DNA from: an uncultured Bacteroidia bacterium
GTDB taxonomy: Bacteria; Bacteroidota; Bacteroidia; Bacteroidales; F082
DNA: 64,000 nt
Assembly (NCBI GenBank): GCA_902802535.1
Contig: CADCML010000005.1
Coordinates: forward strand, 34,610-98,609
Direction of reading: 5' to 3'
Made by a program: the position numbers and the translations under genes. Below, in pieces: positions 33,039 through 44,500 of the stretch. The first letter of the stretch is position 1, and every line of letters begins with the position of its first letter. The notes under the pieces are model-generated. The model saw only the letters and a list, made by a program, of their open reading frames with translations, ran no database searches and had not been told where the DNA came from.

Positions 33039-35579
33039 TTACTCTATGACGAGTTTCTTCGTCACCACACTGCCGCCGAGCATCTGGACAGTATAAACCC
33101 CGGCGGGCCAACGGCTTACGTCGATGGTGCGCTGACCTTCCACGGTGAAGGTGGCCACCAATTGTCCCTGCATGTTGAGCACCATCACGCTGACGGCACC
33201 TTTTTCATAATCGGTGCTGATGGTAAACTGTCCCTTGGCGGGATTGGGATAAATTTCCGCGGTGAAGGCAGGTTCGGCGTGGGCTTCGTGGATGCTCACC
33301 AACAGGTCATTGTCGTTGCTGAAGGTCACGACCTTGCCCGAAACGCGCAGCACTGGATTGTCGGGGGCGGCACATTCGGTGCAGGTCACGCCGTCGATGC
33401 AGTCGGGGTGGTTGGGATGGCAGAGGTCGAGATAGGTCGGGTCGAACTGGTAGAACAACTCGGCTTGTCCGGCAGGGAGGTATTCCGAAAGGTCGAAGTC
33501 CCAAACCAAGCCGATGCTGCCCGGGCACCATCCACTGCGGTTGTAGGTCCAAGTGCCGTTTTGCGGCTGGCAGCCTGCGGGATTGGGGGTGCAGGTGCGC
33601 CACAGGTGTTGGTCGTACTTGTTTTGGCCGTTCACGAGAACGTGATGTGTGGCTTCATAGAACTCGGCGGCGTTGCCCGTGTTGTAGCAGTTGTTGGTGC
33701 CGCTGCTCCAGTTGTGTCCAGTCGTCGTAAGTTTCAGCTTGGCGGATTCCGCCTTGTCACTGAAGGAATAGTTAACGATGGGCACGGGCTGTTGGTTGGC
33801 GTAGTCGCCGAAAGCATAGGTGTCGAACCAAATCTCGTCCACATCGGCGTAGAGGTAGTCGGGCGTTCCCGGGTTGAAGGTAAAAATCAAGTAGGGATTG
33901 GAGCCGCTGCCGTTCCAAGTTTCCAAATAATATTCCATCTCCACCAAGCCTTGAAGAACGGAAGTGTAATCGCTCACATCCACATCGTCTTCACATTCCA
34001 CGCCAAAGGGGGTGATGTAGCGGAACAACTCCATCCACTCGCCACGGTAGTTGCGCACTCTCACGCCGCCCACACGGTCGTAAGTGTCGCAATTGCCGTC
34101 AACGCAATTGTATTCGAAATGCGCCATGATTTTGTTGCAGGTTCCCACATGGGAAGGGAAAGCATATTCGCCTCGGGCGCTGTGTTGGGTTGGCGTACAC
34201 ACCAAGTCGCCGTGCATGGTTACCACGTCGAAACCAGCCATCTGATTGATCAAATGCACATTATTGGTATAGGTGGTCGTTTTTCCGCCCGACTGGGTCA
34301 CGCTGACGGTCATGTAGAACAATCCAAAGTCGTTGGGCGTCCAAAAACCATAATAATAGCCGTTGTCGGGGTCGTTGGGATAGTCGGTTCTCAAAATGAT
34401 TTCATCGCCGTCGATTGTGGCCTTGATTTCGGTGAATTTCACCACTTCAGGGTGCTCGATGTAGGCCGAAACCACAACCATCACTGGGTGAAGGGCATCC
34501 AAATAGACCACTTGGCCGTTATAGGGGCAACGTATCGTCACTTCAGGGTCATAAATGTTGGGGTCGACGACCTCGAAACTCTTCACCACATCGGGCGCGG
34601 GGAGCCAGTTGGCGTTGCCGGCTTGGGTGGCCTTCAGTTTCACGACGCCTGTTTCGCCTGTCAAGGTCAAGATGTTGCCATCAATCGTGGCGGGACCTTC
34701 CATCAGCTCGAAACTCACGGGCAGTCCTGACGAGGCAGTGGCCTCCAAAGTTATCGGGTCGTTGAAAACCAATTGGTTGGGAATGTCGGCCATCTCGATG
34801 AGCTGGGCATTGCCGTCGGGTTGTTGGCGCACAAGGAGGTTGTCGAAACCGCCTGTACCGCCTTGAGAGTGGAAGAAGAGGCCGTCCCACACTTGGTAGT
34901 CGTTCTTGTCGCCGCTGCCGGGCGTGAGGTTCATGCACACGTTGGTGCAGCCCGCCATCTGAATCCAGTCACCCTCGCAGCCGGGTTTCACGAACACCGT
35001 GACGGCACCCGCGCCGTCGTAGGCCGTGAAGTCGAACGACATTTTGTAGCGTGTCCAGCCGCCCTGCTCGTAATCGAACTCGACGCTTGTGCCGTCGGGC
35101 AGGCATACTTTGGCATGGCCGCTGTCGCCTTGGCTTTTGACGAAGAGATACACGCCGCCGTCGGGGTCGGTCATTCCGGGCAAGATGTGGCCGTCGCCGT
35201 CGGCATCGAAGCCTACGCCGAAGAAGCTGCCCCACCATGTGCGGTTCATGTCGATTTCAAGATCCATGATGCCGCCGCCTTGGAAGCTGAAGTTGAAGTT
35301 GTCAGAAGCTTTGCGCGTGGCTGTGCGGCCTACGCCTGAGCCACCGTAGGGATACCAAATGGCCATGCTCTCGTCGGGGGCCATGTCGGAGCCGCATACG
35401 TAGCTGACATCGAAGTCTTGTGACGAGGGGGCGGTTTGGTAATGCGTCAGCCAGCCGTCCTGTCCGTTGAGGTTTTGCGAGCCTTCGGTGAGGCTGTTGA
35501 AGTCGTAAAGGTATTCCACCTGGGCCGTCGCAACGGAGGCCAAGAGGAGGAACAAGGAGATTACAAAAGTTCTTTTCAT
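33039..35579 (-). CDS. T9SS-secreted peptide:N-glycosidase F-like protein
   Basis: 846 residues from ATG 35579 (signal MKRTFVISLFLLLASVATAQ; the frame extends to 35630 but the promoter lies between). An N-terminal ~350-residue region contains a laminin-G-like fold (NFNFSFQGGGIMDLEIDMNR) and Ig-like parts. Residues ~440-740 align by eye with PNGase F: CDTYDRVGGVRV (compare CDEWDRYANVYV, catalytic Asp60), YYLETWNGSG (compare the Glu118 region), GTPDY, AEFYEATHHVLVN (compare AEWCFRTHTIAIN, Glu206) and YNRSGWCPGS (compare DRAGWCPG). All three acidic active-site positions appear kept. It ends with a T9SS tail (EIYPNPAKGQF ... WPAGVYTVQM). Likely releases N-glycans from glycoproteins outside the cell. 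Confidence 0.82.
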   Translation of the reverse strand: MKRTFVISLFLLLASVATAQVEYLYDFNSLTEGSQNLNGQDGWLTHYQTAPSSQDFDVSYVCGSDMAPDESMAIWYPYGGSGVGRTATRKASDNFNFSFQGGGIMDLEIDMNRTWWGSFFGVGFDADGDGHILPGMTDPDGGVYLFVKSQGDSGHAKVCLPDGTSVEFDYEQGGWTRYKMSFDFTAYDGAGAVTVFVKPGCEGDWIQMAGCTNVCMNLTPGSGDKNDYQVWDGLFFHSQGGTGGFDNLLVRQQPDGNAQLIEMADIPNQLVFNDPITLEATASSGLPVSFELMEGPATIDGNILTLTGETGVVKLKATQAGNANWLPAPDVVKSFEVVDPNIYDPEVTIRCPYNGQVVYLDALHPVMVVVSAYIEHPEVVKFTEIKATIDGDEIILRTDYPNDPDNGYYYGFWTPNDFGLFYMTVSVTQSGGKTTTYTNNVHLINQMAGFDVVTMHGDLVCTPTQHSARGEYAFPSHVGTCNKIMAHFEYNCVDGNCDTYDRVGGVRVRNYRGEWMELFRYITPFGVECEDDVDVSDYTSVLQGLVEMEYYLETWNGSGSNPYLIFTFNPGTPDYLYADVDEIWFDTYAFGDYANQQPVPIVNYSFSDKAESAKLKLTTTGHNWSSGTNNCYNTGNAAEFYEATHHVLVNGQNKYDQHLWRTCTPNPAGCQPQNGTWTYNRSGWCPGSIGLVWDFDLSEYLPAGQAELFYQFDPTYLDLCHPNHPDCIDGVTCTECAAPDNPVLRVSGKVVTFSNDNDLLVSIHEAHAEPAFTAEIYPNPAKGQFTISTDYEKGAVSVMVLNMQGQLVATFTVEGQRTIDVSRWPAGVYTVQMLGGSVVTKKLVIE

Positions 35580-35603
35580 TTGTATAGGAATTGATTTCGT
35601 GGA

Positions 35604-35611
35604 CAAAGATA
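35604..35611 (-). promoter_or_regulatory. -7 box of the PNGase-like gene
   Basis: Minus-strand TATCTTTG, 24 nt before ATG 35579. Confidence 0.6.
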
Positions 35612-35652
35612 GAAATAATTGCGAAATCATACACAGGAAAAGAAAAATACGC

Positions 35653-35660
35653 TACTTTTG
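35653..35660 (+). promoter_or_regulatory. -7 box of the DUF3089 gene
   Basis: TACTTTTG, 35 nt before ATG 35696, divergent from the PNGase-like gene. Confidence 0.55.
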
Positions 35661-35695
35661 ACTGTCGAAAAACGCTCAACACAAAATTTGCATTT

Positions 35696-36715
35696 ATGAA
35701 AAACCTGCGTTCAACCTTGTTGATTTTGACTGCTTTAGCTGTCGTTTTTGTTTCTTGCAATAATTGTAACAATGATAATAATGATAAAAAGGGACAGACT
35801 GTTGAAAGGCCGTCCATCGATTATGCCGACACCACTTATTGGTACTGCATAGGCGACAACACCCATGCCGCCGATGTGTTCTATATCTATCCGACCGTGT
35901 CGACCATTTCCTTCGTGGACAACGATTCATCGTGGTTTGCCGACATCAGCTTGCCCGAGGTAAGGAAAGACGCCAACAGCAACCAGCGGTTCAACAAGAT
36001 GCTCTACGGCGAATATGATTTCTACGCTCCTTATTACCGCCAAATGGTTTTCGAGGCATACCAACAGCCCGCCCCCGTGTTGGATTCGTTGGCCCAAATG
36101 GCGGCAAAGGATGTCAAGGATGCGTTTCAATATTATTTGACGCACTACAACAATGGCCGTCCTTTCTTCCTGATGGGGCACAGCCAAGGTTCTCAGATGC
36201 TTATCAATTTGTTGAAAAACGGCATGACAGAAGAGCAACGTCAACTGATGGTGGCTGCTTATTGCATTGGTTATCAAGTCACTGCGGAGGAATTGGCTGC
36301 CTATCCAGAAGCTTTGAAACCCGCCATGGACAGCACAGAGTTGGGCAAGCTCGTCATCTTCAATTCCGTGACCGACACGACGGCTATTAGCATGGTGTCA
36401 CGTAACGATGTGGTGGGCATCAATCCGACGACTTGGACGATGTCAACGGACACTATCTCCGCTGAATATCACTTAGGCATGGCCAAATACAACTCCGCTC
36501 GCGACAGCGTTCTGATTTTCCCTTGTCCGACAAGGACTTATCTCTACAATCATACCACTGTCTGTCCCGACCTCGACCCCGAGATGGTTTTCGTCCCCGA
36601 CTTCGAACAGATGTTCCCGAAGGGCAACCTTCACTTCGCCGATTCGTGGTTGTATGGCGGGAATGTGGTGGAGAATATGCGTTGTCGGTTGACAAGGTAT
36701 TTGGATAGGCCTTGA
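35696..36715 (+). CDS. DUF3089 alpha/beta-hydrolase lipoprotein
   Basis: 339 residues from ATG 35696. The SPII signal ends AVVFVSCNNCNN, followed by an Asn/Asp/Lys-rich linker. The DUF3089 domain shows ADVFYIYPTVS, FYAPYYRQM, FLMGHSQGSQM (nucleophile Ser in GHSQG) and the late NLHFADSWLYGGNV. It is a lipase/esterase-like hydrolase of unknown substrate, probably anchored in the outer membrane or periplasm. ATG 35591 lies upstream of the promoter and is rejected. Confidence 0.82.
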   Translation: MKNLRSTLLILTALAVVFVSCNNCNNDNNDKKGQTVERPSIDYADTTYWYCIGDNTHAADVFYIYPTVSTISFVDNDSSWFADISLPEVRKDANSNQRFNKMLYGEYDFYAPYYRQMVFEAYQQPAPVLDSLAQMAAKDVKDAFQYYLTHYNNGRPFFLMGHSQGSQMLINLLKNGMTEEQRQLMVAAYCIGYQVTAEELAAYPEALKPAMDSTELGKLVIFNSVTDTTAISMVSRNDVVGINPTTWTMSTDTISAEYHLGMAKYNSARDSVLIFPCPTRTYLYNHTTVCPDLDPEMVFVPDFEQMFPKGNLHFADSWLYGGNVVENMRCRLTRYLDRP

Positions 36716-36797
36716 TTTCTGTTTAAACGTCTGTCTACTTTTTTTGCGTAAATACGCATTTTTCGTTTGTAGCATGCAATTATTCCCCGAATTGCCG

Positions 36798-36805
36798 TAT
36801 TTTTG
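36798..36805 (+). promoter_or_regulatory. -7 box of tyrS
   Basis: TATTTTTG, 21 nt before ATG 36827. No T-box or other attenuator fits in this short leader. Confidence 0.6.
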
Positions 36806-36826
36806 CACCTCAAAACCAAAGCAACG

Positions 36827-38125
36827 ATGAAGAATTTTGTTGAAGAACTCCGCTGGCGCGGAATGTTGGCACAAATGATGCCAGGAACGGAAGAACTCCT
36901 CCAGAAAGAAATGGTGACGGCCTACCTCGGCACCGACCCGACCGCCGACTCACTGCATATCGGTCACCTCTGCGGCATCATGATGCTGCGTCACCTGCAA
37001 CACTGTGGCCACAAGCCCATCATCCTTGTGGGTGGTGCCACGGGTATGATTGGCGACCCCTCGGGCAAGAGCCAAGAGCGTAACCTGCTCAACGAAGAGA
37101 CCTTGCGTCACAACCAAGAGTGTATCAAGGCACAAGTGGCGAAGTTCCTCGACTTCGACTCGAAGGAACCCAACGCCGCCGAGATGGTGAACAACTACGA
37201 CTGGATGAAGGATTTCACCTTCCTCGACTTCGCGCGCGAGGTGGGCAAACACATCACCGTGAACTACATGATGGCCAAGGATAGTGTGCAGCAACGCCTC
37301 AATGGCACCGCCCGCGACGGCCTGAGCTTCACCGAGTTCACCTATCAGCTCCTGCAAGGCTACGACTTCCTCTGGCTCTACCAGCACAAGAACTGCAAGC
37401 TACAGCTCGGCGGCAACGACCAGTGGGGCAACATCACCACGGGCACGGAGCTGATTCGCCGTACCTTGGGCTTTGAGAACGAGGCTTTCGCGCTCACTTG
37501 CCCGCTCATCACCAAGGCCGACGGCAAGAAGTTCGGCAAGACCGAAAGTGGCAACATCTGGCTCGACCCGAAGCGCACTACGCCTTACAAGTTCTACCAG
37601 TTCTGGCTCAATGTGAGCGACGAGGATGCAGAGCGTTACATCAAGATTTTCACTTCATTGGAAAAGGATGTTATCGATGCCCTCGTTGAGGAGCATAAGA
37701 AAGACCCAGGAATGCGTGTGCTGCAAAAGCGTTTGGCGCAAGAAGTCACCGTGTTGGTGCACTCGCAGGAAGCCTTGGATGCTGCCATCGAAGCTTCCAA
37801 CATCCTCTTCGGCAAGGCTACGAAGGACGCTTTGGAGAAATTGGACGAGCAAACCTTCCTCGACGTTTTTGACGGCGTACCGCAGGAGCATGTTTCCCGC
37901 ACCGACCTCGAAGCCGGCATCCCGATCGTGGACTTCATGGCCGTGAACACGCAAATCTTCCCCTCCAAGAACGAGGCCCGCAAAATGACGCAAGCCAACG
38001 GCGTGAGCGTCAACAAGGAAAAGGTCACGTTGGACAAGGTGATGACCTCCGACGATCTCATCGATGGCAAGTATATCCTCGTACAGAAAGGCAAGAAGAA
38101 CTATTATCTGGTGGTGGTGGAGTAA
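36827..38125 (+). CDS. tyrS: tyrosyl-tRNA synthetase
   Basis: 432 residues from ATG 36827. The class I signatures are HIGH-like HIGH at 44-47 (SLHIGHLCG) and KFGKT near 235. [32 protein letters not shown] and [10 protein letters not shown] bind Tyr/ATP. A C-terminal S4-like RNA-binding domain ([16 protein letters not shown] ... [14 protein letters not shown]) closes the protein. Cytoplasmic and essential. Followed by a strong hairpin shared with the opposing small-protein gene. Confidence 0.95.
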   Translation: MKNFVEELRWRGMLAQMMPGTEELLQKEMVTAYLGTDPTADSLHIGHLCGIMMLRHLQHCGHKPIILVGGATGMIGDPSGKSQERNLLNEETLRHNQECIKAQVAKFLDFDSKEPNAAEMVNNYDWMKDFTFLDFAREVGKHITVNYMMAKDSVQQRLNGTARDGLSFTEFTYQLLQGYDFLWLYQHKNCKLQLGGNDQWGNITTGTELIRRTLGFENEAFALTCPLITKADGKKFGKTESGNIWLDPKRTTPYKFYQFWLNVSDEDAERYIKIFTSLEKDVIDALVEEHKKDPGMRVLQKRLAQEVTVLVHSQEALDAAIEASNILFGKATKDALEKLDEQTFLDVFDGVPQEHVSRTDLEAGIPIVDFMAVNTQIFPSKNEARKMTQANGVSVNKEKVTLDKVMTSDDLIDGKYILVQKGKKNYYLVVVE

Positions 38126-38150
38126 TCACCGCTCCGTTATTGGAATAAAA

Positions 38151-38187
38151 GTAGCCCCGCTTCATCACGTGGATGAAGTGGGGCTAC
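38151..38187. terminator. strong bidirectional terminator
   Basis: GTAGCCCCGCTTCATC (38151-38166) pairs with GATGAAGTGGGGCTAC (38172-38187) over 16 bp with one G-U (plus strand), with a 5-nt loop. TTTTATT follows on the minus strand, so it ends the adhesin/small-protein transcript best. It also ends tyrS. Confidence 0.85.
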
Positions 38188-38212
38188 GCTTTCAGTGTGA
38201 GCTCAGTGCTGC

Positions 38213-38488
38213 TTACTCGTCTTCTTTCTTCTTGCGTTTGCCCAACAAGTATGCACCACCGAGGCAGCCCAACAACCAAATGCCGTTGCCAACGGGTGTC
38301 CAGTCCAAAGTGGAGTCATGTTCAGGCATGATGCCAGGGAAAGAGAATCCAGGGGTGGCTGTTCCAATGCGGTCGTCGAAGTGGTCTTCTTCGCCTTCCA
38401 TGATGAAAATGCCACCTTGTGCGTATGTGTTGCGGATGGAACCGAGCAACAAAACCGTCAAAACAAATATGATGTGTATTTTTTTCAT
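38213..38488 (-). CDS. small exported protein with tripartite sorting-like tail
   Basis: 91 residues. The signal peptide is MKKIHIIFVLTVLLLGSIRN with cleavage after TYA|Q. The mature part is short and acidic (MEGEEDHFDDR). The C-terminus is a PVGNG motif, a hydrophobic stretch (IWLLGCLGGAYLL) and a basic cluster (GKRKKKEDE), like exosortase/rhombosortase-type tails such as PID-CTERM of Bacteroidota; a plain membrane anchor is the alternative. It lies 14 nt after the giant adhesin; an upstream in-frame ATG at 38506 would even overlap the adhesin stop (ATGA). So it is co-transcribed and probably coupled. No close function known. Confidence 0.65.
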   Translation of the reverse strand: MKKIHIIFVLTVLLLGSIRNTYAQGGIFIMEGEEDHFDDRIGTATPGFSFPGIMPEHDSTLDWTPVGNGIWLLGCLGGAYLLGKRKKKEDE

Positions 38489-38502
38489 TGCTTTACCCTT
38501 TC

Positions 38503-41500
38503 TCATTTGATAACCATTTTTTGAACTTTCACTTGACTGTCGGTCGTAAGCCTCAACAGATAAAGGCCTGCTGCGGTCTTTGGGAGACTGACACTGCTTT
38601 GCTGGCCCATGGTTTGCGTCGACATGAGGCAACGCCCACTGATGTCAAACATTTGAAGCATACCTTCGCCGTTGATGACCAACTCGTCACCCATCTGGAA
38701 AGCAAAGGCCGCTGAGTTCAAATCGTCCTCTTCGTATTCCTCCACGCCAACACAGTCGAAGACGAGTTTGAACCTCGACTCGTAGTCAGAAGTCTTGGCT
38801 TCAAATATGTATTCGTCTGTGGTGAGGCAGTCGATGTCGGTGCCCATGATATGGTCGATGAGGTGGAGATAGTTGAAGTCGCCGTGAAGTGTGTTCCATC
38901 GCAAGGTGAACACGCCGTCTTCTTCGGTCTCGAACCACACCGGAACAGTGCTGACACCCATAGGAGTAAACAAGGTTTGGTAATCATTGTCTTCAAAATG
39001 GGCATAAATCGAAGCATTTCCTGTGCGCAGGTTCTGCATCTTGGAGCCGCCTCCCAATTCGGGACGGTTCACTTCTACGGTGGTAAAGTCGCGATGTCCT
39101 GAAGGCTCGTAACAAATCAGGTTCACCAAGGGGTAATTAATATCTCTGAAATCGGAACCCAAGGAAGTGTTGGTTCCAGCCACACGCATGGCATCGGTGA
39201 ATTTCAAATTGCCTGGAGCTTTCACCTTGATGAAGAATCCTTGGTGAGGATGGATGAATCGGGAAGCCATCAACTCTCTATTGTTTCTCGACTGTCGCTC
39301 CGTATAGAAGATGAATTCTTTCGAAATATCTTCACGGGTAGCATAGCTATTGCAATAAAGCACCTCCTCATTGTTTTTATCTGCAATCAATTTCACGAAA
39401 TCCAAATAACTCTGGTAGGGATTGCCGACAAGGTTGAGCGTGCGCCAAGGTTCATCGTAGCGCCTCCAAGGTCGTGGATTGTGTTTGCCCACTTCTGTTA
39501 CAGTTACGGTAGTATAAATGTCTCCCGTATTCAACTGGCCGTCGGCCATCATCATGGACTCCGACGACAATGCCATCATGTAGCCTTTGCCATTCGGCAT
39601 TTCCGTCTCGTTGGTGTAGGGAAGCACTTCATGGGTGCCATCTTCCGAACGATCCATGTGCCAGTGGTCATAAAAGCCTTCTCTACCTTCGCGCTTGAAA
39701 TTGACCCAGTGGTAGAATTCCTCGCTGTAGGTATACAGATCGAAGAAGCCATTGTCTGAAGTGCTTCTCCATGTACCGTAAGGCGTGTTGGTCGGGAAGT
39801 AGCCTACACTGTCTGGTTTATTATCTGATTGGAACCAGGTAGTCTTCGGAGGATCCATATAATTTCGATTCCAATAATTAATATCCGGGATTCCGCCTTC
39901 ATTATTAAGAGATGGACTATGCATATCATCTGCAAAAGTGTTCAACACTTGATAATTAGCCACACCTTCGTAGCCTGTTTCATCCGTATGGTAATCCAGT
40001 CCAATCGGTACCTCATTGATGGCGGAGCTGAACAAGTGCCAGTTGGGGTTGGTGGTGAAGTCGTTGTCGTCTTTTCTGGCGTTCTTGATAGTCACGCCCG
40101 CGCGGGCGGTCAATACAGCATTAGCAGGTTGAGTGATTCCTATATCCTCGTGGATATGGAGCGGCACATTGATGTTGCCTGTAATTCTGACAGTATCAGG
40201 ATCAGTCCCTGGCTGCACATCATACAGGTACATTGCAGCACGTGGAGTTTTCTTTGTAATAGTGTCAAATTTCTTCGCTGTCCACATATCGTTGATGTTG
40301 TCCTCATACAACAGATAGATTTCGTCTTTCGAACCTACGCTGTTGAAGGTCTTGTTTCCGATTTTGTTCATTGTGTCAAGCATGGGCACGGGATAGTCGT
40401 CATTGATATGGCTGGCCATGGTGCGTGTCCATTTTGCATAGGTGGGCGTGGTCTTGTTTGCTGTGTCCACCCAATGGTTCAGTGCATTCATCAGGCCGCC
40501 AATCAATGTGTCGTTGGTTTTGGCATCAACATATTTTGTATAGTCTGACTCTACAAGAGTCCCGTCTGATTTATGCATCTTATGGTCGCGGTGCTTGAAG
40601 CCGTACTTGCCGCTGTAGCGCAAGGTCTGGCTATACTTGCCGTGGCCAACGGGGTCAGAACCTGTACGAATGTATGCACCATGATTGGTGATACCTGCTT
40701 CTTCCATCTTTTCCTTGGCTCCGTAGCAATACTTGATGTTAGCGTCAGTGTTGTTCGTTCCAGCCAACCAGCCGAAGATGCTCTTGTTTTCATTGACCAA
40801 ATTTCCAACAGGTTCAGAGCCTTGCAAACGGCTGTAGCAATTCTCCACCAAGCCGTTGTTCTCGCCCACGAGACCGCCGAAATAAATATTGTATGCAGTA
40901 GTTCCTAGTTTGCAGGTGTCTTGATATGAAACATCCGGGAACTTCGGGTTTGAGAAACTGTTCAGGAGATTGCAGTTGGCCCCAAGTTGGCCCACAAGGC
41001 CGCCAATGTATCTGACCGAGCCCTTTATTTCTGGCATGGCCATGGAAGAATGGATGGTTATGGGTTTGTCAATAGTGTCTATGACTTGTCCTGCAATACC
41101 GCCCACATACGAGGTGGCTTTGTTGGCTCTCGCAAGGTCGACAACAAAACGTGCCTCGCTGGCCCTGACCGTGGAACCGCCCTCCATAAGGCCGGCAATT
41201 CCGCCTATGTGATAAGACTTTTCTGTGTCGTTAGTCCTGAAACGGGATGCGTCCACAAAAGTGTTCTCCACAACGGCCCCTTCTTCAAGGTTGCCGAACA
41301 ATCCGTATTTCTCCATGCCGGAGATATAGCGGCAGTCGATGCCCGTGATGAGATGGCCTTGCCCGTTGAACTTGCCCCTGAAGCCCAGTCTTTCTATACC
41401 AGGATTTGCATCATCAATATCGCGGAAAATGGTATTTATGCCCTCTTGCCTTTCGCGCACCGATGCAATGGGCACCCAAAGGTATTCGGTCATGTCGAGG

Positions 41501-44500
41501 TCGGCTTCCAAAACAGCTTCAAGGTAAGCATGACTTTGCTCATCTTGATAATTTGCTCTTGTGCCATTCAGTCTGTTCACATGGGCCGAGAACCAAGCCA
41601 AACCCTTCTCGTCCTTGATGTGCCAAAGGAATCTCGATCCAGGCACATCCGTAATGGTATCTATAGTGTAATGGCTGTCGTCTCGTGCAGCGAGTGGGTG
41701 TCCGTACATATCATAAAGGGCAGGGTCGTATTTCACGACTGGCGTGGTCCAACAGTCCCAAAGATAGATGAAATCATTTCTGAAGGGATTGTCGTCTGCG
41801 CTGGCATGGATGGCAATGTAGGCTCGAGCATCATCAAAAACAGAAGCGTTGACCGAATGGACTGAGTTCATTCGCTCGGTGATGGTGCCCATCCATTCCT
41901 CGGTGGTTTTCTCTTGACCTCCAACAGTATAGGAATAAATGTCATAATCCTTGAAGTCGAAGAGGCTGTCAGAGTTTTTCTCAGCAGTGGCTACAACCGG
42001 AATCTTTCCTTTGGTCACACTGAAACCAATGTGTGAATAGGCCGTGTTGTCAGCATTGGAAATGTCGGACAGCAGAGCTATGACACGGGTCTTGCTGTTG
42101 TTGGGTAATATAAAATCGGCGTAAGCATCAAAATAATTATCGTTGGTCTTGTTGGTGGGATAGGGCAGAAACACATTGTTGCGAAGGTAATAGTCATTAT
42201 TGTAGGCACCGTTATGATAATCGGCTTCAGTGAAACTGGTTTTTGCATAGTTCTTATCCACAACGAGTCGGTGTGTACCTTTCGCATCGTTGATGTTTTC
42301 ACCGAGATACAACTTGCCGTCAAGGTAGATGCCGGCACCACCGCCAATGATTGAATCTTTGCCGGTGCCACTGCTTGCCGGAATCAGGTTGAAGTCGGGC
42401 GTGTGGTTGCCGTTCACCTCGCAAATGTTTTTCATCTGCATCATTGAACCCTTTTCAAGATAGATGCCGCCACCGTTGGCAGAGGCTTCATTCAGGTTGA
42501 TGTCGCCACTGGAAAATATGATTCTGCCACCATCGGCAATGTAGATGCCGCCACCGTTCTTGGCTGTATTGTGGTTGACGGTGGGCAGGCAGTTGTAGGA
42601 GAAAGTGCGAAGGTTGCCGAAACTTGTGCCATGACTATTTGAAGCGAATGCACGCACATAATAGGTGGCATCCTCATCCAAATTGTTCAGCACTGTGCTG
42701 AATTGCGTATTAAGTACAGGATTTGGAGTTGTCACCGTGTCAAAAGTACCTGGGTTGGTCGTCTCATTGTACTCAGGGCTTTTCTTGCTATACCAAATGC
42801 CCACATACGTTACATTACCGTCACCCTCATTGGTAACAATACCTCTTACCGTGGCCGAAGTCGCGGTAAGGTCGGTCACGGTGCCAGTGGTCACAGTGGG
42901 AGGTTCATTCGCGCGGCTGATTTGCGGATCCTCCTCGTCCCAGTCCCAAGGCTCGCGGGCGGGGGCGGGATAGATGTCGCGCGGGCCAGAGGTGGTTCCT
43001 CCTCTGGTGGTGAAAGTGACCACCACATTATGGTTGCCCGAAACAGTCAAGGCGTAGGAATAGGCACCTGTATTGGCATCATAAGTGGGAGTGACTGATG
43101 CGCCATCCACTGTCATGCTTGAGAAGTTGTAGCCCGTATTGGCCGTGGCCGTCACAGTGTCATTAGCACCATAGGTATATGTGCCGCTGCCCGTAACCGT
43201 GCCACCCTGCTCTGGGTTGGCAATTGCGGAAATCGTATAATTGTTGATTTCGAAATTAGCCACATAATTGGCGTTGTCTGTTACAGTGATGGTGTAATTG
43301 TCTTCGCCTGATACAACATTGCCGTTCAGTGTCCAGTTGACGAAACTATAGCCGGTGTTAGCCGTGGCGGTCAAGGTGACCTCCGTGCCATAGTTGTAAG
43401 TGCCACCTCCTGTCACCGTGCCGTAGTCTGTCGGATTGGCAGCGACCGCAATCGTATAGGTGTTAATCGTGAAGTTGGCTTGCAAAGTATGGTCGGAAGT
43501 AACATCGAAGGAGTAAGAGGCATCTGTGGATAATACGCTATTACCCTCAGTCCAATTTGTGAAGGTGTATCCCACGTTGGGAGTGGCAACGGCGGTGTAG
43601 TGGTCGCTCTCAAGGTTTGCATAACTTCCGCTAACTGCGCCGCCAGCGGTGGGATTGGCCACCAAAGTCACACTGTGTTCCCTCGTTCTGAACGTAGTGT
43701 CGGCACCGTAAGCGATATTGCCTTCGTTGTTGATGGAATAGGCACGATAATGGTAAGCGGTGTTTTGCGAAAGCCCTGTTGCCGTCAGGTTGAAATCGAA
43801 TGTGTTGGCGTTGGAGGTGTTGATGTTTTGCTCCACATAGTTGGTGGCGCCGCCTTGTCCCCTCGTGGGGTTTGCCGATGCGCCCCAGCACACGCCGTAC
43901 AAGCCGTTGGGGTTTGTGTTGCTGGGGTCATGCACGAGGTGGCCTTCCGAGTCGCGGCTGCCGATTCTGCCAGAGAGCGTGGCAGCATTGTGTAAAGTGG
44001 CAGTCGCTCCGTTGGTGAACATAATGGGCAGGGTGATGAAACTCGCCTCGTCACTGTAGACGATGTCGTTGAGGGAGTAAACCCCGTTGACGGTGTCGTC
44101 GACGGCCGTGGCGGTGCTGGCGTAGGCTCTCACATAGTATTTCGTGTTGCTGTGTATTTGCGTGATGTATGTGTTGCAAGCAACAGCCGTATTCCCCGAA
44201 ATTGGAGGTGCAGGCGTATCGCAATCCTTGAAATCGGTGTTTGACACATCGGACTTGCGCCGGGAAGGTTCGTTCAAAACGCTCCAGCACACGCCGTAGG
44301 TGTTCACTCGATCCGTAGTGTCGGCTGAATGTGGAGTGACCTCGAAGTTGACGCGCGCCCTGAAGATGTAGTCATTATGGCTTTGGTCGACAATGATGAA
44401 TTTCACACTGTCAATGGAAGTGATTGTATCGGCAGGCTTGTCGTACTCGGTCATGAATGTCACTGCTTGGCAAATGTGTGTGCCTTCTGAATTGGTGGCG

